Below are positions 33,610-43,902 of a stretch of 64,000 bases of DNA, in pieces. The stretch is from Enterobacter kobei (GTDB lineage: Bacteria; Pseudomonadota; Gammaproteobacteria; Enterobacterales; Enterobacteriaceae). The position numbers and the translations under genes are program-made. The notes under the pieces were generated by a model. That model saw nothing but the letters and a program-made list of their open reading frames with translations, was not told the DNA's origin and made no database searches. Position 1 is the stretch's first letter. Each line of letters starts with the position of its first letter. The stretch spans positions 50,857-114,856 of the forward strand of contig NZ_AP024591.1 in the NCBI RefSeq assembly GCF_018323985.1, in the 5' to 3' direction.

Positions 33610-34341
33610 ATGAAATTAAAAAATATTGCCGTTGCTGGCATCGTACTCTCTGTTTTCACCCTTTCCGGCTGCGGCGCAATGTCAACAGCAGTTAAAAAAC
33701 GTAACCTCGATGTCAAAACGCAAATGAGTCAGACCATCTGGCTTGAGCCGTCATCTGAGAAGACCGTTTATATTCAGGTCCGTAATACCTCAGATAAAGA
33801 TATGTCCGGGCTGGAAGCATTAATTAACCGTGATTTGACGGCGAAAGGTTATAAAGTCAGTTCCTCCCCGGACACTGCCTATTACTGGGTGCAGGCCAAC
33901 GTGCTGAAAGCCGATAAAATGGATCTGCGTCAGGCACAGGGCTTCCTGAGCACGGGTTATGAAGGTGCTGCACTGGGTGGCGCACTGGGCGCGGGGATCA
34001 CCGCCTACAACTCCAGTTCAGCCGGCGCGACACTGGGCGTGGGCCTTGCCACCGGCTTAATCGGCATGGCCGCTGATGCAATGGTCGAAGACGTTAACTA
34101 CACAATGGTGACCGATCTACAGATTTCTGAGCGCAGCAAAGCCACCGTGACCACCGACAACGTCGCCGTACTAAAACAGGGCACGTCAGGCGCAAAAATC
34201 CAGACCAGTTCTGAAGAAGGCAACCGCCAGAAATACCAGACCCGCGTGGTGTCCAACGCGAACAAGGTCAACCTCAAATTCGAAGAAGCTAAACCTGAAC
34301 TTGAAGCCCAGCTGGCGAAGTCCATCGCCGGTATTATGTGA
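33610..34341 (+). CDS. traT: surface exclusion lipoprotein TraT
   Basis: 243 residues. The lipobox TLSGCGA gives a lipid-modified Cys at ~21. KKRNLDVKTQMSQTIWLEP, GYEGAALGGALGAGITAYNSSSAGATLGVGLATGLIGMAADAMVEDVNYTMVTDLQISER and the C-terminal part match TraT closely. It is an abundant outer-membrane protein that reduces mating aggregate formation and confers some serum resistance. A strong terminator precedes it. Confidence 0.96.
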   Translation: MKLKNIAVAGIVLSVFTLSGCGAMSTAVKKRNLDVKTQMSQTIWLEPSSEKTVYIQVRNTSDKDMSGLEALINRDLTAKGYKVSSSPDTAYYWVQANVLKADKMDLRQAQGFLSTGYEGAALGGALGAGITAYNSSSAGATLGVGLATGLIGMAADAMVEDVNYTMVTDLQISERSKATVTTDNVAVLKQGTSGAKIQTSSEEGNRQKYQTRVVSNANKVNLKFEEAKPELEAQLAKSIAGIM

Positions 34342-34501
34342 TCCCCCCGGCGATGGCAGCACGCCGTCGCCGGCATTCTCAGCCTTTCCCTTCTTAATGC
34401 ATAACCCCCTCCGGGGATAAGCCCGGATCCGGTGCGTATGTGCGTAATGTTACTCCCGTGAAATTTCGCTTCCTCGCATGACTGCGCATGGCGCAGCCCT
34501 G

Positions 34502-34580
34502 TCTGCGGCGAGCGCCTGATTATTAACTTCCTCACGCCACCTTTTCAGGCGGCGCGATGACTGCCGGAAAAATGCTTATG
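34502..34580 (+). repeat. traD-type leader repeat, copy 1
   Basis: 79 nt with high identity to 35000-35078 (tctgcggcg.g.gcctgat, tattaacttcctcacgc, ggcgcgatgactgccggaaaa). It covers the untranslated leader and the first ~8 codons (MTAGK..M) of the 34557 gene. Confidence 0.85.
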
Positions 34581-34928
34581 CACGCTGCTGACGACCATTT
34601 AACTCAGGACAACAAACCCGATACCACCCGATCAGACACCCTCTGGTCGCTGATTTTACTGGAAAGCGATCTGGTGGAAGCCCTGGCGATGTTTCGTATT
34701 TTTGGCCCCTCTGTCGACAACCAGAGCCATGCCCTGGCCTCGTGGTGGGCCGGCTACAGATTTACCTGGTGGGGATCAGAGGCTGATTCTTACGTGTCAG
34801 CAGCCTGTGCTGATGTGGTGATGTCCATCTGCCGCATGGCTGCTGAACTGGATTACAAAGAGTGGCAGACCGGTGTCAGGCAGGCGGAATTCGAGCTTTC
34901 CCTGATACAGGGCGATCTGCCGGAATAA
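34557..34928 (+). CDS. unknown protein with a duplicated traD start
   Basis: 123 residues. The first ~19 (MTAGKMLMHAADDHLTQDN) mirror the start of the traD frame (MTAGKFPMSFAGKNLTQGG), so the 5' end was copied from traD or the reverse. The body (LWSLILLESDLVEALAMFRIFG...WWAGYRFTWWGSEADSYVSAACADVV) is unrelated to TraD. No signal peptide is seen. It lies between traT and traD, where F has no gene. Confidence 0.65.
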   Translation: MTAGKMLMHAADDHLTQDNKPDTTRSDTLWSLILLESDLVEALAMFRIFGPSVDNQSHALASWWAGYRFTWWGSEADSYVSAACADVVMSICRMAAELDYKEWQTGVRQAEFELSLIQGDLPE

Positions 34929-34999
34929 CGTGCCGGGACAGCAACCTCCGCACGCCCCTTCTGTTCTGCTCCCGTACTGAATGTGCTGCCTTCCGCAGG

Positions 35000-35078
35000 T
35001 CTGCGGCGGGTGCCTGATTATTAACTTCCTCACGCTACCGGCTCAGGTGGCGCGATGACTGCCGGAAAATTTCCTATG
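35000..35078 (+). repeat. traD-type leader repeat, copy 2
   Basis: The partner of 34502-34580, covering the leader and the first codons of traD. Confidence 0.85.
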
Positions 35079-37571
35079 AGCTTTGCAGGCAAGAACCTTA
35101 CTCAGGGCGGCCAGATGACCGCCTACCGCTGGCGCATGTTTATTCAGGTCAACAACTGGATCGGTTTCTGGGTACTTATCCTGTTCGTTCTGATCGCTTC
35201 CTCCCTGTTTCTGTGGCGCACACCGCAGGAGATGCTGGATAACGGGGCACTTTACTGGTTCGCTAACCTGAACCAGAGCTTTATCGACCTCATGCCGGCC
35301 GGTGCCGGGCGGTTTTACGATGTGCATTATTACCACGCACCGACGCAGACAAATTATGTCCTCAAAATGACCCTGGTGCAGATTTATGGCGATCCGTACA
35401 TGAATGCGATGGGGACGCAGGTGCTGGAGCAGCTGCAGTGGGCAGCGCTGGCCAGTGGCATATTTTGCACCGGGGTGTTCGCCGCCATATCCTGGTATAT
35501 CTCGCGTATCGGTAAGCAGGAGAGCGAAGATCAGTATATCTCCGGGATGCAGCTGACGGATAAACCTGCTGACGTGAACCGGTTGCTGCGCCAGAATGGT
35601 GAGCTGTCCGATTTACGCGTCGGGGAGCTGCATATGGTACAGCGCGCCGAGGTGATGAATTATCTCATTCACGGCACCATTGGCGTAGGGAAATCGACGA
35701 TTATTCGCTGGCTGCTCGATTACATTCGTAAGCGCGGCGACCGGGCCATTATTTACGATTCGGGCTGTACGTTTACCGAAACCCACTACGATCCCCGCAC
35801 TGACATTATCCTGAACGCCCACGACGATCGCTGCGCCAACTGGCAGATGTGGGGCGAGTGTGTGGATGCCGTCGATTACGACAACATGGCGGCCAGTCTT
35901 ATCCCGGTTGAAGGGGATTCTGATCCGTTCTGGGTGTCCAGCTCGCGCACCATCTATGCCGACCTTGCCATCCGCATGTCCGCCGACCCCGATCGCAGTA
36001 TCGAAAAATTCCTGAAAACCCTGCTGTCACTCAGCATGCAGAGTCTGCGCGAATACCTGGCGAACACGCCGGCCGCCAACCTCGTTGAGGAAAAAATCGA
36101 GAAAACAGCCATTTCGATCCGTTCCGTTGTCACCAACTACGCCAAAGCGCTGCGTTATCTGCAGGGCCTCGATGACGGTGTCAAACCGCCGTTCACCATC
36201 CGGGAATGGATGACCACGGAGAAATACGATAACAGCTGGTTATTTATCTCCACGCAGGCCCGGCACCGTAAGAGCGTCAGGCCGCTGATTTCGCTGTGGG
36301 TATCGCTGGCCACCCTGATGCTGCAGAGCATGGGCGAGAACAGCGACCGGCGCGTGTGGTTTATTTTTGACGAACTTCCCAGCCTGCAGCGCATTCCTGA
36401 ATTCAACGAAACCCTCGCTGAAGGGCGAAAATTTGGCGGCTGCTTTGTCATCGGCGTACAGAACATGGCGCAGCTGGTTCACGCGTATGGCCGTGAGCTG
36501 GCGAAAAGTATGTTTGACCTGCTCAACACACGCATGTACGGGCGTTCCCCCAGTGCCGAAATGGCAGAAATTGTGCAGAAAGAGCTGGGTAATCAGCGCA
36601 AGCGCGAAATCCGGGAGCAGAACTCCTATGGCCTGGATACGGTGCGTGACGGCATCTCGCTCGGTAAGGACAAAGTGAACAACCCGATAGTCGATTACGA
36701 GCAGATTATGCGCCTGCCGAACCTGAATTTTTACGTGCGCCTGCCGGGGGAATATCCGGTGGTCAGACTGGGCCTGAAATATAAGAAACTGGTGAAACGT
36801 AACGCCGGCCTTATTGAGCGGAATATCCGGGATGTACTGAGTCCGGAGCTGGAAAAAGTTATCCAGGAGAACGAGCGGGCGGCCACTGCGGCAGGCCTCA
36901 ACTTCCCGACCGGGGATGAGGTGCTTGAAAACAGCAACGTCGCTACCGATACCGTGCCTGCTGTTGCCCCGAAGCCGGTGCAGGTTAAAGCAGAAAGCAA
37001 ACCTGCAAGGACCGAAGTGGCAAAAGCTGAGGCAACAGCGTCAGCAAAACCGTTATCCGTAATCCCAGTGTCAGAGACTGCACCTGAGCCTGAAACTGCC
37101 CCGGACCAGAGCAATATCAGTGATAACGTCATTGTCCTGAAGCCTCTGAATGTACACAAAAACCCCAACCTTCCTGAAAGAGAAATCACTGCCTCCGCTG
37201 TCTCCCGGCAACCTGTTACCACTCATGAGGCCGCTGGCCAGGACGATCTTTCTAGCGTCACGCCAGCCCTCGCGGTTTTACGAAAATTCAGGCAACAGGC
37301 CGCCGGCGCAGCCAGTAATGAGGGTGACGAGGACGTTTCCGGGGGCGGGGAGTCGATGAGCCTCGATATGCACGTCAGTGAGCTGGCAGATGGTGGCCTT
37401 GAGCTTTCCACCGCCGGTACGCATGAGCCAGGCGACGACCATCCCGCTGATCACCGCGCCAGCAAAAGCCTGGCACAGGACGAAGAAAACATTCTGCTGC
37501 ACCGCCATCCGGACGATCCGGGTTACAGCGAGTACGACCTTAACTACGACGACGGAGAACGTGACTTATGA
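35055..37571 (+). CDS. traD: type IV coupling protein TraD
   Basis: 838 residues from ATG 35055; F TraD begins MSFNAKDMTQGGQ, and the matching MSFAGKNLTQGGQ here starts at ATG 35076, which may be the true start. It has two N-terminal membrane segments, Walker A GTIGVGKST (residues ~207-215 from 35055) and Walker B VWFIFDELPSL. The C-terminal ~230 residues are a long Glu/Pro/Ala-rich tail ending in an acidic segment (LNYDDGERDL), longer than in F. TraD brings the relaxosome to the channel through TraM and pumps DNA. It overlaps traI by 4 nt. Confidence 0.95.
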   Translation: MTAGKFPMSFAGKNLTQGGQMTAYRWRMFIQVNNWIGFWVLILFVLIASSLFLWRTPQEMLDNGALYWFANLNQSFIDLMPAGAGRFYDVHYYHAPTQTNYVLKMTLVQIYGDPYMNAMGTQVLEQLQWAALASGIFCTGVFAAISWYISRIGKQESEDQYISGMQLTDKPADVNRLLRQNGELSDLRVGELHMVQRAEVMNYLIHGTIGVGKSTIIRWLLDYIRKRGDRAIIYDSGCTFTETHYDPRTDIILNAHDDRCANWQMWGECVDAVDYDNMAASLIPVEGDSDPFWVSSSRTIYADLAIRMSADPDRSIEKFLKTLLSLSMQSLREYLANTPAANLVEEKIEKTAISIRSVVTNYAKALRYLQGLDDGVKPPFTIREWMTTEKYDNSWLFISTQARHRKSVRPLISLWVSLATLMLQSMGENSDRRVWFIFDELPSLQRIPEFNETLAEGRKFGGCFVIGVQNMAQLVHAYGRELAKSMFDLLNTRMYGRSPSAEMAEIVQKELGNQRKREIREQNSYGLDTVRDGISLGKDKVNNPIVDYEQIMRLPNLNFYVRLPGEYPVVRLGLKYKKLVKRNAGLIERNIRDVLSPELEKVIQENERAATAAGLNFPTGDEVLENSNVATDTVPAVAPKPVQVKAESKPARTEVAKAEATASAKPLSVIPVSETAPEPETAPDQSNISDNVIVLKPLNVHKNPNLPEREITASAVSRQPVTTHEAAGQDDLSSVTPALAVLRKFRQQAAGAASNEGDEDVSGGGESMSLDMHVSELADGGLELSTAGTHEPGDDHPADHRASKSLAQDEENILLHRHPDDPGYSEYDLNYDDGERDL

Positions 37572-40500
37572 TGTCAGTCGCACCCGTAGCCTCGGCAGGC
37601 ACTGCCGCCGGCTATTACAGCCATTCTGATAATTACTATTTCCTCGGCAATCTGCAGAGCCACTGGCTGGGTGAAGGTGCCAGGGAGCTGGGCCTCGACG
37701 GGCCGGTCCGGAGTGACGCGCTGACGGCGGTGCTGGAAGGGCGTCTGCCGGACGGCGGACGGCTTGGGAAAGAAATTAACGGTAATCATGTCCACCGGCC
37801 GGGGCATGACCTGACGTTTTCCGCCCCGAAAAGCGTGTCCATTCTGGCGCTCATTGGCGGCGATAAACGTATGATTGATGCGCACAACCATGCGGTGCAG
37901 GTGGCCGCCGGGTATGTGGAAAAGCTTATCTCTGCACGCCATACCAAAGACGGTGTTACGTCTATTGTACACACCGGCAAGATGGTGGCGGCCGCGTTCA
38001 CACATGATACCTCACGTAACCTCGACCCGCTGATTCACACCCATCTGCTTGTCGCCAACATGACGGAGTACGAGGGGAAATGGAGAGCACTGGCCACCGA
38101 CTACATTCACAATGCCGGCTTTATCGAAACTGTCATGAAGATGCAGGTCACGCTCGGCAAAATCTACCGTGCTGACCTGCGTCAGGGGGTTGAGGCTCTC
38201 GGTCACGAAGTGAAAGAGGTCGGCAAACACGGTATGTGGGAGATTAAAGCCATTCCGGATGAAGTTGTGGAGGAATACTCCTCGCGCGGACGCGAGGTGC
38301 GGGGGGCGGTCGGGGCTGATGCCACCCTGCGAAGCCGGGATGTGGCGGCAAAAGACACCCGTCGTGCGAAAGTTGACCCGTCCCGCATCAGGCTGATGGA
38401 GCGCTGGCAGACACAGATGAAGGAGAAAGGCTTCGATCTGAAAGGCTACATGGACAGCGTGACGCCAGCTGAAAGCGACACGGCGCGTCCCCCGGCACAA
38501 ATCCCGTCGGCGGCAGACGTTCAGACACGGTCACAGCCAGACAGCACACCTGAAAAGGTCCCTGCGCGGGACCGTATACCCGAAGCGGGGAAAGTCACTG
38601 AACGTGATATGGCGCGTGAAGAACCGTCCCGCCCCGTCACATCCACCCCGCCGGTGATGCAGGCCGGAACACACGCCGTGTCACCTGTTGCACAGGGGGC
38701 TAAAGCCGGGCCTGAAAAGCCGCACATCAGGGCGGAGGTATCCGACGCCGTGCGGCAGGCCATTTCTCATTTAAGTAACGACAAAACCCGTTTTACCTGG
38801 GGTGAGCTGATGCTGACGACCACCGAATTCAGCGACCAGCTGCCGGACGTGGCCGAGGTCAAAATGGCCATCGATGCCTCCCTGAAGGACGGCATGATCG
38901 TCCCGCTCGACAGTGAAAAGGGCGTGTTCACCTCGCGCATTCATCTCCTTGATGAGCTGTCCATCCAGGCACTGAGCCAGGAGCGGCTGAAAGACGGGAA
39001 GGTGGTGAGCTTTGCCAGGCCGGAACAATATGCGCCGCGTGCGCTTGAGGTCGTGGAGAAATCGCCTCTGGTGCTGATGAATGCCCCGACCGGCGTGGCC
39101 GGGATCCGGGAGCTGACCGCACAGCTGACAGATATTTCCACCGCCCACGGGCGTGAGGTGACGGTTCTGGCCAGTTCGGCGGAGCGGGCCTCATCTCTCG
39201 CAAAGTCCGATACGCTGCGCGATCGCCTTATCAGTCGTTCTCATGTACTGAGCGGCGAATTCAGCCTGAAGCCGCAGGGCACGCTTATTATTGAAGGTGC
39301 CGAGCGTCTGGGCCTGAAAGAAACGCTGGTTCTGCTGGGGGAGGCGCGTGAAAAAGATGCACAGCTCGTTTTCCTCGACAGCGCAGGGCGGCAGGCAAAC
39401 GGAAATGCCATGTCGGTACTGGAATCCGCCGGCGTGACGCGTAGCCGACGAACAGAACCTGCGCCGGGCCTTGAGACGGAAGTGGTCAGCATTGCCGACA
39501 AACGTGACCGTTATGCTGCGCTGGCCAGCCGGTTTGCTGAACTCAGCGCCGGCAGTGAGCCGGTCACGGCCGTCGTGCTGGGACAGCGGGAGCAGAAGCA
39601 CCTGACGGGGCTTATCCGGGATGCACTGCAGAATGCCGGACAGCTTGAGCGTGACGGTGTCACGGTGGAAGCGCGGACGCCGGTCTGGGTGGATAATAAA
39701 ACACGGCGTATGCCCGGCACGTACCGCGCCGGCCAGGTGCTTGAAGACCGCAGTGACGCGAAGACCACGCGGCATTACGTTATTGACCGTATCCACGAAG
39801 ACACCCGCGTGCTGTCGCTCATTGACAGCGACGGCGTACTGTCACGTATGAAAACGTCTGAACTGACCGCTGACTGGCGGCTGTATGAGAGTGAGAACAT
39901 CAGTATCAGCACCGGCGAGCAGCTGATCGCCGTCGCCGGTGACAAAGACGCGGGTCTGAAAGCGAAAGACCGGCTGCAGGTCACGGGGTTCAGCGCCGGT
40001 GGTATTCAGGTTGAACGGGATGGCCTGAGCCTGACACTGCCGGCAGATCGGCCTCTTTATGTGAAACATGCTTATGTGGCCGCGCCGGGCGGGCGGGATA
40101 ACGACACCGGGGTGGTACTGGCCGCGCTCAATTCACGGGATATTTCTGCCCGCACCATGAATTCGCTGGCGCAGTCCGGCACACGGGCCGAAGTGTTTAC
40201 GGCTGAAACGCAGGACAGGGCGGAAACCCGCCTGCAGCGTATGAATACCAGCAGTTCTCCGGTGCAGCTCGTTCGCCAGCTCAGCGGGAAGGACGACGTC
40301 AGTGGCGCGATCAGTGCCCTGCATGACGGGGTGAAAAGTGAGGCAGGGCTGGCGGTCTGGCGCGCCATCAATGACCAGCGTGGGGTGACGTTCAGCGAAC
40401 TGACGCTGCTTGCGAAGGCGGCAGAGTATCATCCGGACATCGGTGCAGTGGGGGAGCATATCAGCACGATGGTCCGGCAGGGCGATCTGCTGCCGGTGTC

Positions 40501-43060
40501 GGTCCGGGGAGAGCCTGCCCTGGTCGCCCGTGCCACCTGGGAGATGGAAAAAGCCATTATCCGGGTGATCGATGCGGGTAAAAACACCCAGGAGCCGCTG
40601 CTGGAACAGGTTGATCCGCGTCTGCTGGACGGTCTGACGGCCGGTCAGAAAGCCGCAGCCCGAATGGTGCTGGGCACCACCGATCAGTTTATCGGTATTC
40701 AGGGTTATGCGGGGGTCGGCAAGACCACCCAGGTGAAAGCGGTGAAAGCCGCCATTGACAGCCTGCCCGCTGACGGGCGGCCGGTACTGAGCGGACTTGC
40801 GCCCACGCATCAGGCTGTAAAAGAGCTGAAGGACACGGGAATGCCGGCGCAGACGGTGAAGTCTTTTCTGGTAGAGCATGACCAGCAGGTTAACGCCGGC
40901 CAGAAACCTGACTACCGCGAACGCGTCTTTCTTATCGATGAATCCTCCATGATCGGCAACCAGGATACCGCTGCCGCGTACCTTGCGATTCAGGCCGGCG
41001 GCGGGCGCGCTGTCTCGATGGGGGATATTGCCCAGTTTGAGGCAGTGGACGCCGGCGCGCCCTTTAAACTGGTGCAGGAGCGCAGCCCGATGGATGTGGC
41101 CATTATGAAGGAGATCGTCCGTCAGAAAGATGTCCAGCTGAAAGGGGCGGTACACGACATCATTGATAACCGTATAGATGCTGCACTCAGGCGTATTGAG
41201 GCGCAGCCGGCCGGTAAAATCCCGCGTATGGCCGGGGCCACGCTTCCCGATTCCGGTATTGTCACCACAGAGGATGCCGTGGGCGATATTGTCCGCGACT
41301 GGACAGAGCGCACCCCGCAGGCCCGGCAGAATACGTTAATCATCACCCAACTTAACGCCGACCGGCAGGCCGTGAATGCCGGCATCCATGCGGTGTTAGC
41401 AGAGCGCGGGGAACTGGGAGAGAAAAGCATCACCGTCCCGGTGCTGGAAAAGATTTCCCACACCCGTCATGAGTTTAATAAAACAGCTGCGTGGCAGGCC
41501 GGCATGGTGGTGAAACGGGGCGACCGGTATCAGGATGTGGTTGCCGTGGACAAAAACGGCTCACTGGTCACGGTCAGGGATGAGGACGGCAGACTCGGTA
41601 TGGTGTCCCCCCGCGAGCTTATTACCGGCGACGTGGAGCTGTTTACCCGCAGCACGATGACGGTAAACGCCGGCGATGAGCTTCGCTTTACCGCCACCGA
41701 CCGGGAACGTGGCCAGACCGGTAATCAGCGGTTTACCGTACAGTCCGTGAACGATAACGGTGACATTGTCATGAAGGGCGCGGCCGGAACGAAGGTCATC
41801 AATCCCGCGCAGGTGCGTGCAGAGCAGCATATCGATTATGCCTGGGCGGTGACGGGCTACGGCGCACAGGGGGCAAGCAGCGAGTACGTGATCGCGCTGG
41901 AAGGCACGGAGGGCGGGCGTAAGTACCTCGCATCACAGCGGGCTTTCTACATTTCTGCCTCCCGTGCAAAAGAGCATGTGCAGATCTACACCGACGAAAG
42001 GAGCAAATGGGTGGCCGCCATGAAACAACCCGAAAAGGAGGTGAAAACCGCGCATGATGCCCTGCAGCCTGAGACACAGCGCCAGCAGGCTAAAGCCATC
42101 TGGGCGATGGGGCAGCCGGTCACAAAAACCGCCATCGGACGGGCCTGGGCACGCCATCAGTCAATGGCTGAACACAGCCTGACGGCCAGAATCATCCCGG
42201 CCACCCGGCGTTTTCCGGAGCCGGCGCTGGCATTACCGCTTTATGACAACAATGGCAAAGGGGCCGGACTGGCCCTGATCTCTCTGGTTGCCAGCCCTGA
42301 AGGGCGGATGACCCAGGGTGATATACGCATGGTGGCCACGGAAGGTGCCAGCGCGGCCGTACTCCAGCGCAGTCAGACCGGTAACACCCATGTTGTCAGG
42401 CATCTCAGCGACGCCCTGATGGCCGTGCGTGAGCATCCGAAAGACGGGGTGGTGTGGCAGACCGGTGAGGAAAAACCCTCTGCGCACCTGATGAAAGTCA
42501 GCCGGGGGGTACATCAGGAGGAGGATGCAGCCCGCATCAGAGCGGTGTCAGGCCTCTCAACGGACATCACGCTGCCCGTCACACGGGACAATCCGCAGCG
42601 TGAGGCGGATCAGCTGTCTGTGCTTCGGGCCGCAGAGGCGCTGCGCAGGGCGGCGGAACAGGAAAGAGCCGGCGCGGTTGTGGACCCAGAGAAGCTGCAG
42701 CATGCCGTTTATAAACCAGAGTCTGTCACGCTGCCCGCCGAAGAAAGCATTATCCTGCCGGCAGACCTGCCGCAGGCGGACACAAATCCGCTGTTCACGC
42801 CGGACAGCAGCACGCTGCGCAAACTCGCACATGACCTGACCGGCGGCACGGAGGCGCGGATCCCTGCCGGGATGACGCGCGGCGAGAACGGCACGGCACC
42901 GGAACGGGCAGCTGCTGAACGTGCCAGTGCCTCGAAGGTGGTGAATGACCTGGCGGCCGCCGAACGGGATATGGTACGCCAGCCTGTCGAAGGTGAACGG
43001 GGCCGTGCTATCGAGCATGAAGAATACGCCCATACCCGCACGATCCAGAAAGAACGTTAA
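37568..43060 (+). CDS. traI: relaxase/helicase TraI
   Basis: 1830 residues (F 1756). Relaxase domain: tyrosines Y16, Y17, Y23 and Y24 (GYYSHSDNYY) and the metal-binding HDTS...HTH, with H157 and H159. The inactive helicase-like domain follows, then the active RecD-type helicase with Walker A GYAGVGKTT (~1046-1054), LIDESSM, and a late GYGAQGASSEYVIALEG motif. The C-terminal domain is longer than in F. TraI cuts oriT at nic, stays on the 5' end and unwinds the transferred strand. Its nic in this window is consistent with an F-type relaxase. It starts inside the traD stop. Confidence 0.97.
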   Translation: MMSVAPVASAGTAAGYYSHSDNYYFLGNLQSHWLGEGARELGLDGPVRSDALTAVLEGRLPDGGRLGKEINGNHVHRPGHDLTFSAPKSVSILALIGGDKRMIDAHNHAVQVAAGYVEKLISARHTKDGVTSIVHTGKMVAAAFTHDTSRNLDPLIHTHLLVANMTEYEGKWRALATDYIHNAGFIETVMKMQVTLGKIYRADLRQGVEALGHEVKEVGKHGMWEIKAIPDEVVEEYSSRGREVRGAVGADATLRSRDVAAKDTRRAKVDPSRIRLMERWQTQMKEKGFDLKGYMDSVTPAESDTARPPAQIPSAADVQTRSQPDSTPEKVPARDRIPEAGKVTERDMAREEPSRPVTSTPPVMQAGTHAVSPVAQGAKAGPEKPHIRAEVSDAVRQAISHLSNDKTRFTWGELMLTTTEFSDQLPDVAEVKMAIDASLKDGMIVPLDSEKGVFTSRIHLLDELSIQALSQERLKDGKVVSFARPEQYAPRALEVVEKSPLVLMNAPTGVAGIRELTAQLTDISTAHGREVTVLASSAERASSLAKSDTLRDRLISRSHVLSGEFSLKPQGTLIIEGAERLGLKETLVLLGEAREKDAQLVFLDSAGRQANGNAMSVLESAGVTRSRRTEPAPGLETEVVSIADKRDRYAALASRFAELSAGSEPVTAVVLGQREQKHLTGLIRDALQNAGQLERDGVTVEARTPVWVDNKTRRMPGTYRAGQVLEDRSDAKTTRHYVIDRIHEDTRVLSLIDSDGVLSRMKTSELTADWRLYESENISISTGEQLIAVAGDKDAGLKAKDRLQVTGFSAGGIQVERDGLSLTLPADRPLYVKHAYVAAPGGRDNDTGVVLAALNSRDISARTMNSLAQSGTRAEVFTAETQDRAETRLQRMNTSSSPVQLVRQLSGKDDVSGAISALHDGVKSEAGLAVWRAINDQRGVTFSELTLLAKAAEYHPDIGAVGEHISTMVRQGDLLPVSVRGEPALVARATWEMEKAIIRVIDAGKNTQEPLLEQVDPRLLDGLTAGQKAAARMVLGTTDQFIGIQGYAGVGKTTQVKAVKAAIDSLPADGRPVLSGLAPTHQAVKELKDTGMPAQTVKSFLVEHDQQVNAGQKPDYRERVFLIDESSMIGNQDTAAAYLAIQAGGGRAVSMGDIAQFEAVDAGAPFKLVQERSPMDVAIMKEIVRQKDVQLKGAVHDIIDNRIDAALRRIEAQPAGKIPRMAGATLPDSGIVTTEDAVGDIVRDWTERTPQARQNTLIITQLNADRQAVNAGIHAVLAERGELGEKSITVPVLEKISHTRHEFNKTAAWQAGMVVKRGDRYQDVVAVDKNGSLVTVRDEDGRLGMVSPRELITGDVELFTRSTMTVNAGDELRFTATDRERGQTGNQRFTVQSVNDNGDIVMKGAAGTKVINPAQVRAEQHIDYAWAVTGYGAQGASSEYVIALEGTEGGRKYLASQRAFYISASRAKEHVQIYTDERSKWVAAMKQPEKEVKTAHDALQPETQRQQAKAIWAMGQPVTKTAIGRAWARHQSMAEHSLTARIIPATRRFPEPALALPLYDNNGKGAGLALISLVASPEGRMTQGDIRMVATEGASAAVLQRSQTGNTHVVRHLSDALMAVREHPKDGVVWQTGEEKPSAHLMKVSRGVHQEEDAARIRAVSGLSTDITLPVTRDNPQREADQLSVLRAAEALRRAAEQERAGAVVDPEKLQHAVYKPESVTLPAEESIILPADLPQADTNPLFTPDSSTLRKLAHDLTGGTEARIPAGMTRGENGTAPERAAAERASASKVVNDLAAAERDMVRQPVEGERGRAIEHEEYAHTRTIQKER

Positions 43061-43075
43061 CAGGAGAATATCCAC

Positions 43076-43861
43076 ATGGTTTTAAGGCACAAAGTTCTGT
43101 CCTTACTAGTTACAACATGCATTTTATTTTCGGAAAACACGCTGTCTGCGACCCCGCCGGCTCCGTTCACAGCAGAACAGGAAGCCCGGATAGGACAGAT
43201 CGCAGGCGAGTACCTGCTGGCTCACCCGGAAATACTGGTGCAGGTCAGCCAGAAGCTTCAGCAGCAACAGCATGCCCGCGCGCAGCTGCGCTTCGCCATC
43301 AAGGTTATGGAACACCAGGGCGAACTGCTTAACGATCCGGATACACCTTCAACGGGGCCTGACGACGCAGCTGTTGCGGTCGTTGAGTTCTTTGATTACC
43401 AGTGCATCATCTGCACGCAGCAGGCACCGGTGATAGAGCAGATTATGGGGGCCAGCCCGGATGTGCGTTTTATATTTAAGGAATGGCCCATCTTTGCTCA
43501 GAAATGGCCGGCATCAGAAAATGCTGCGTTGCAGGGGATCAGCATATGGAAAGAGCACGGCAGCAAAGCCTACATGGTCTATCACAACGGGCTGTACCGC
43601 ACCGGTCACAATGAAGGGAAGCTGACGGCTGCGGATATTACTGCCGTTACAGCGTCTGCGGGGGTGAAGGTGCAATCCGCAGGTGATCATCATGATGTTC
43701 TGGTCAGGACAGATGCGCTGGCTCAGGCACTGGACCTGACCGGAACGCCCGGCATCATCGTCATGCCGGTAAAAAATGCGACGCCTGACCGCATTACGGT
43801 ATTCCCCGGCATGGCAACAGCGGCGCAGCTGCAGGCTGCAATTGCAAAAGCCAGACAATAG
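43076..43861 (+). CDS. DsbA/ScsC-type periplasmic thiol oxidoreductase
   Basis: 261 residues. An N-terminal hydrophobic signal (LSLLVTTCILFSENTLSA) is followed by a helical segment (FTAEQEARIGQIAGEYLLAHPEILVQVSQKLQQQQ) like the oligomerisation region of Com1/ScsC proteins. The thioredoxin fold has C110-I-I-C113 (FFDYQCIICTQQAP) and the cis-Pro loop TGTPGIIV. It starts 15 nt after traI, so it is probably cotranscribed. F has no such gene here. Substrates are likely the many-cysteine TraN, TraU and TraH; that is inference, strengthened by the damaged TrbB active site. Confidence 0.85.
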   Translation: MVLRHKVLSLLVTTCILFSENTLSATPPAPFTAEQEARIGQIAGEYLLAHPEILVQVSQKLQQQQHARAQLRFAIKVMEHQGELLNDPDTPSTGPDDAAVAVVEFFDYQCIICTQQAPVIEQIMGASPDVRFIFKEWPIFAQKWPASENAALQGISIWKEHGSKAYMVYHNGLYRTGHNEGKLTAADITAVTASAGVKVQSAGDHHDVLVRTDALAQALDLTGTPGIIVMPVKNATPDRITVFPGMATAAQLQAAIAKARQ

Positions 43862-43902
43862 CGTTCATTCTTGACACTATATGGACAGATTCACAAAACA
43901 AG

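Noticed and set aside
40133..41155. 340-codon open frame opposite traI
   Set aside because: Shadow frame; the + strand is an unmistakable TraI helicase domain.
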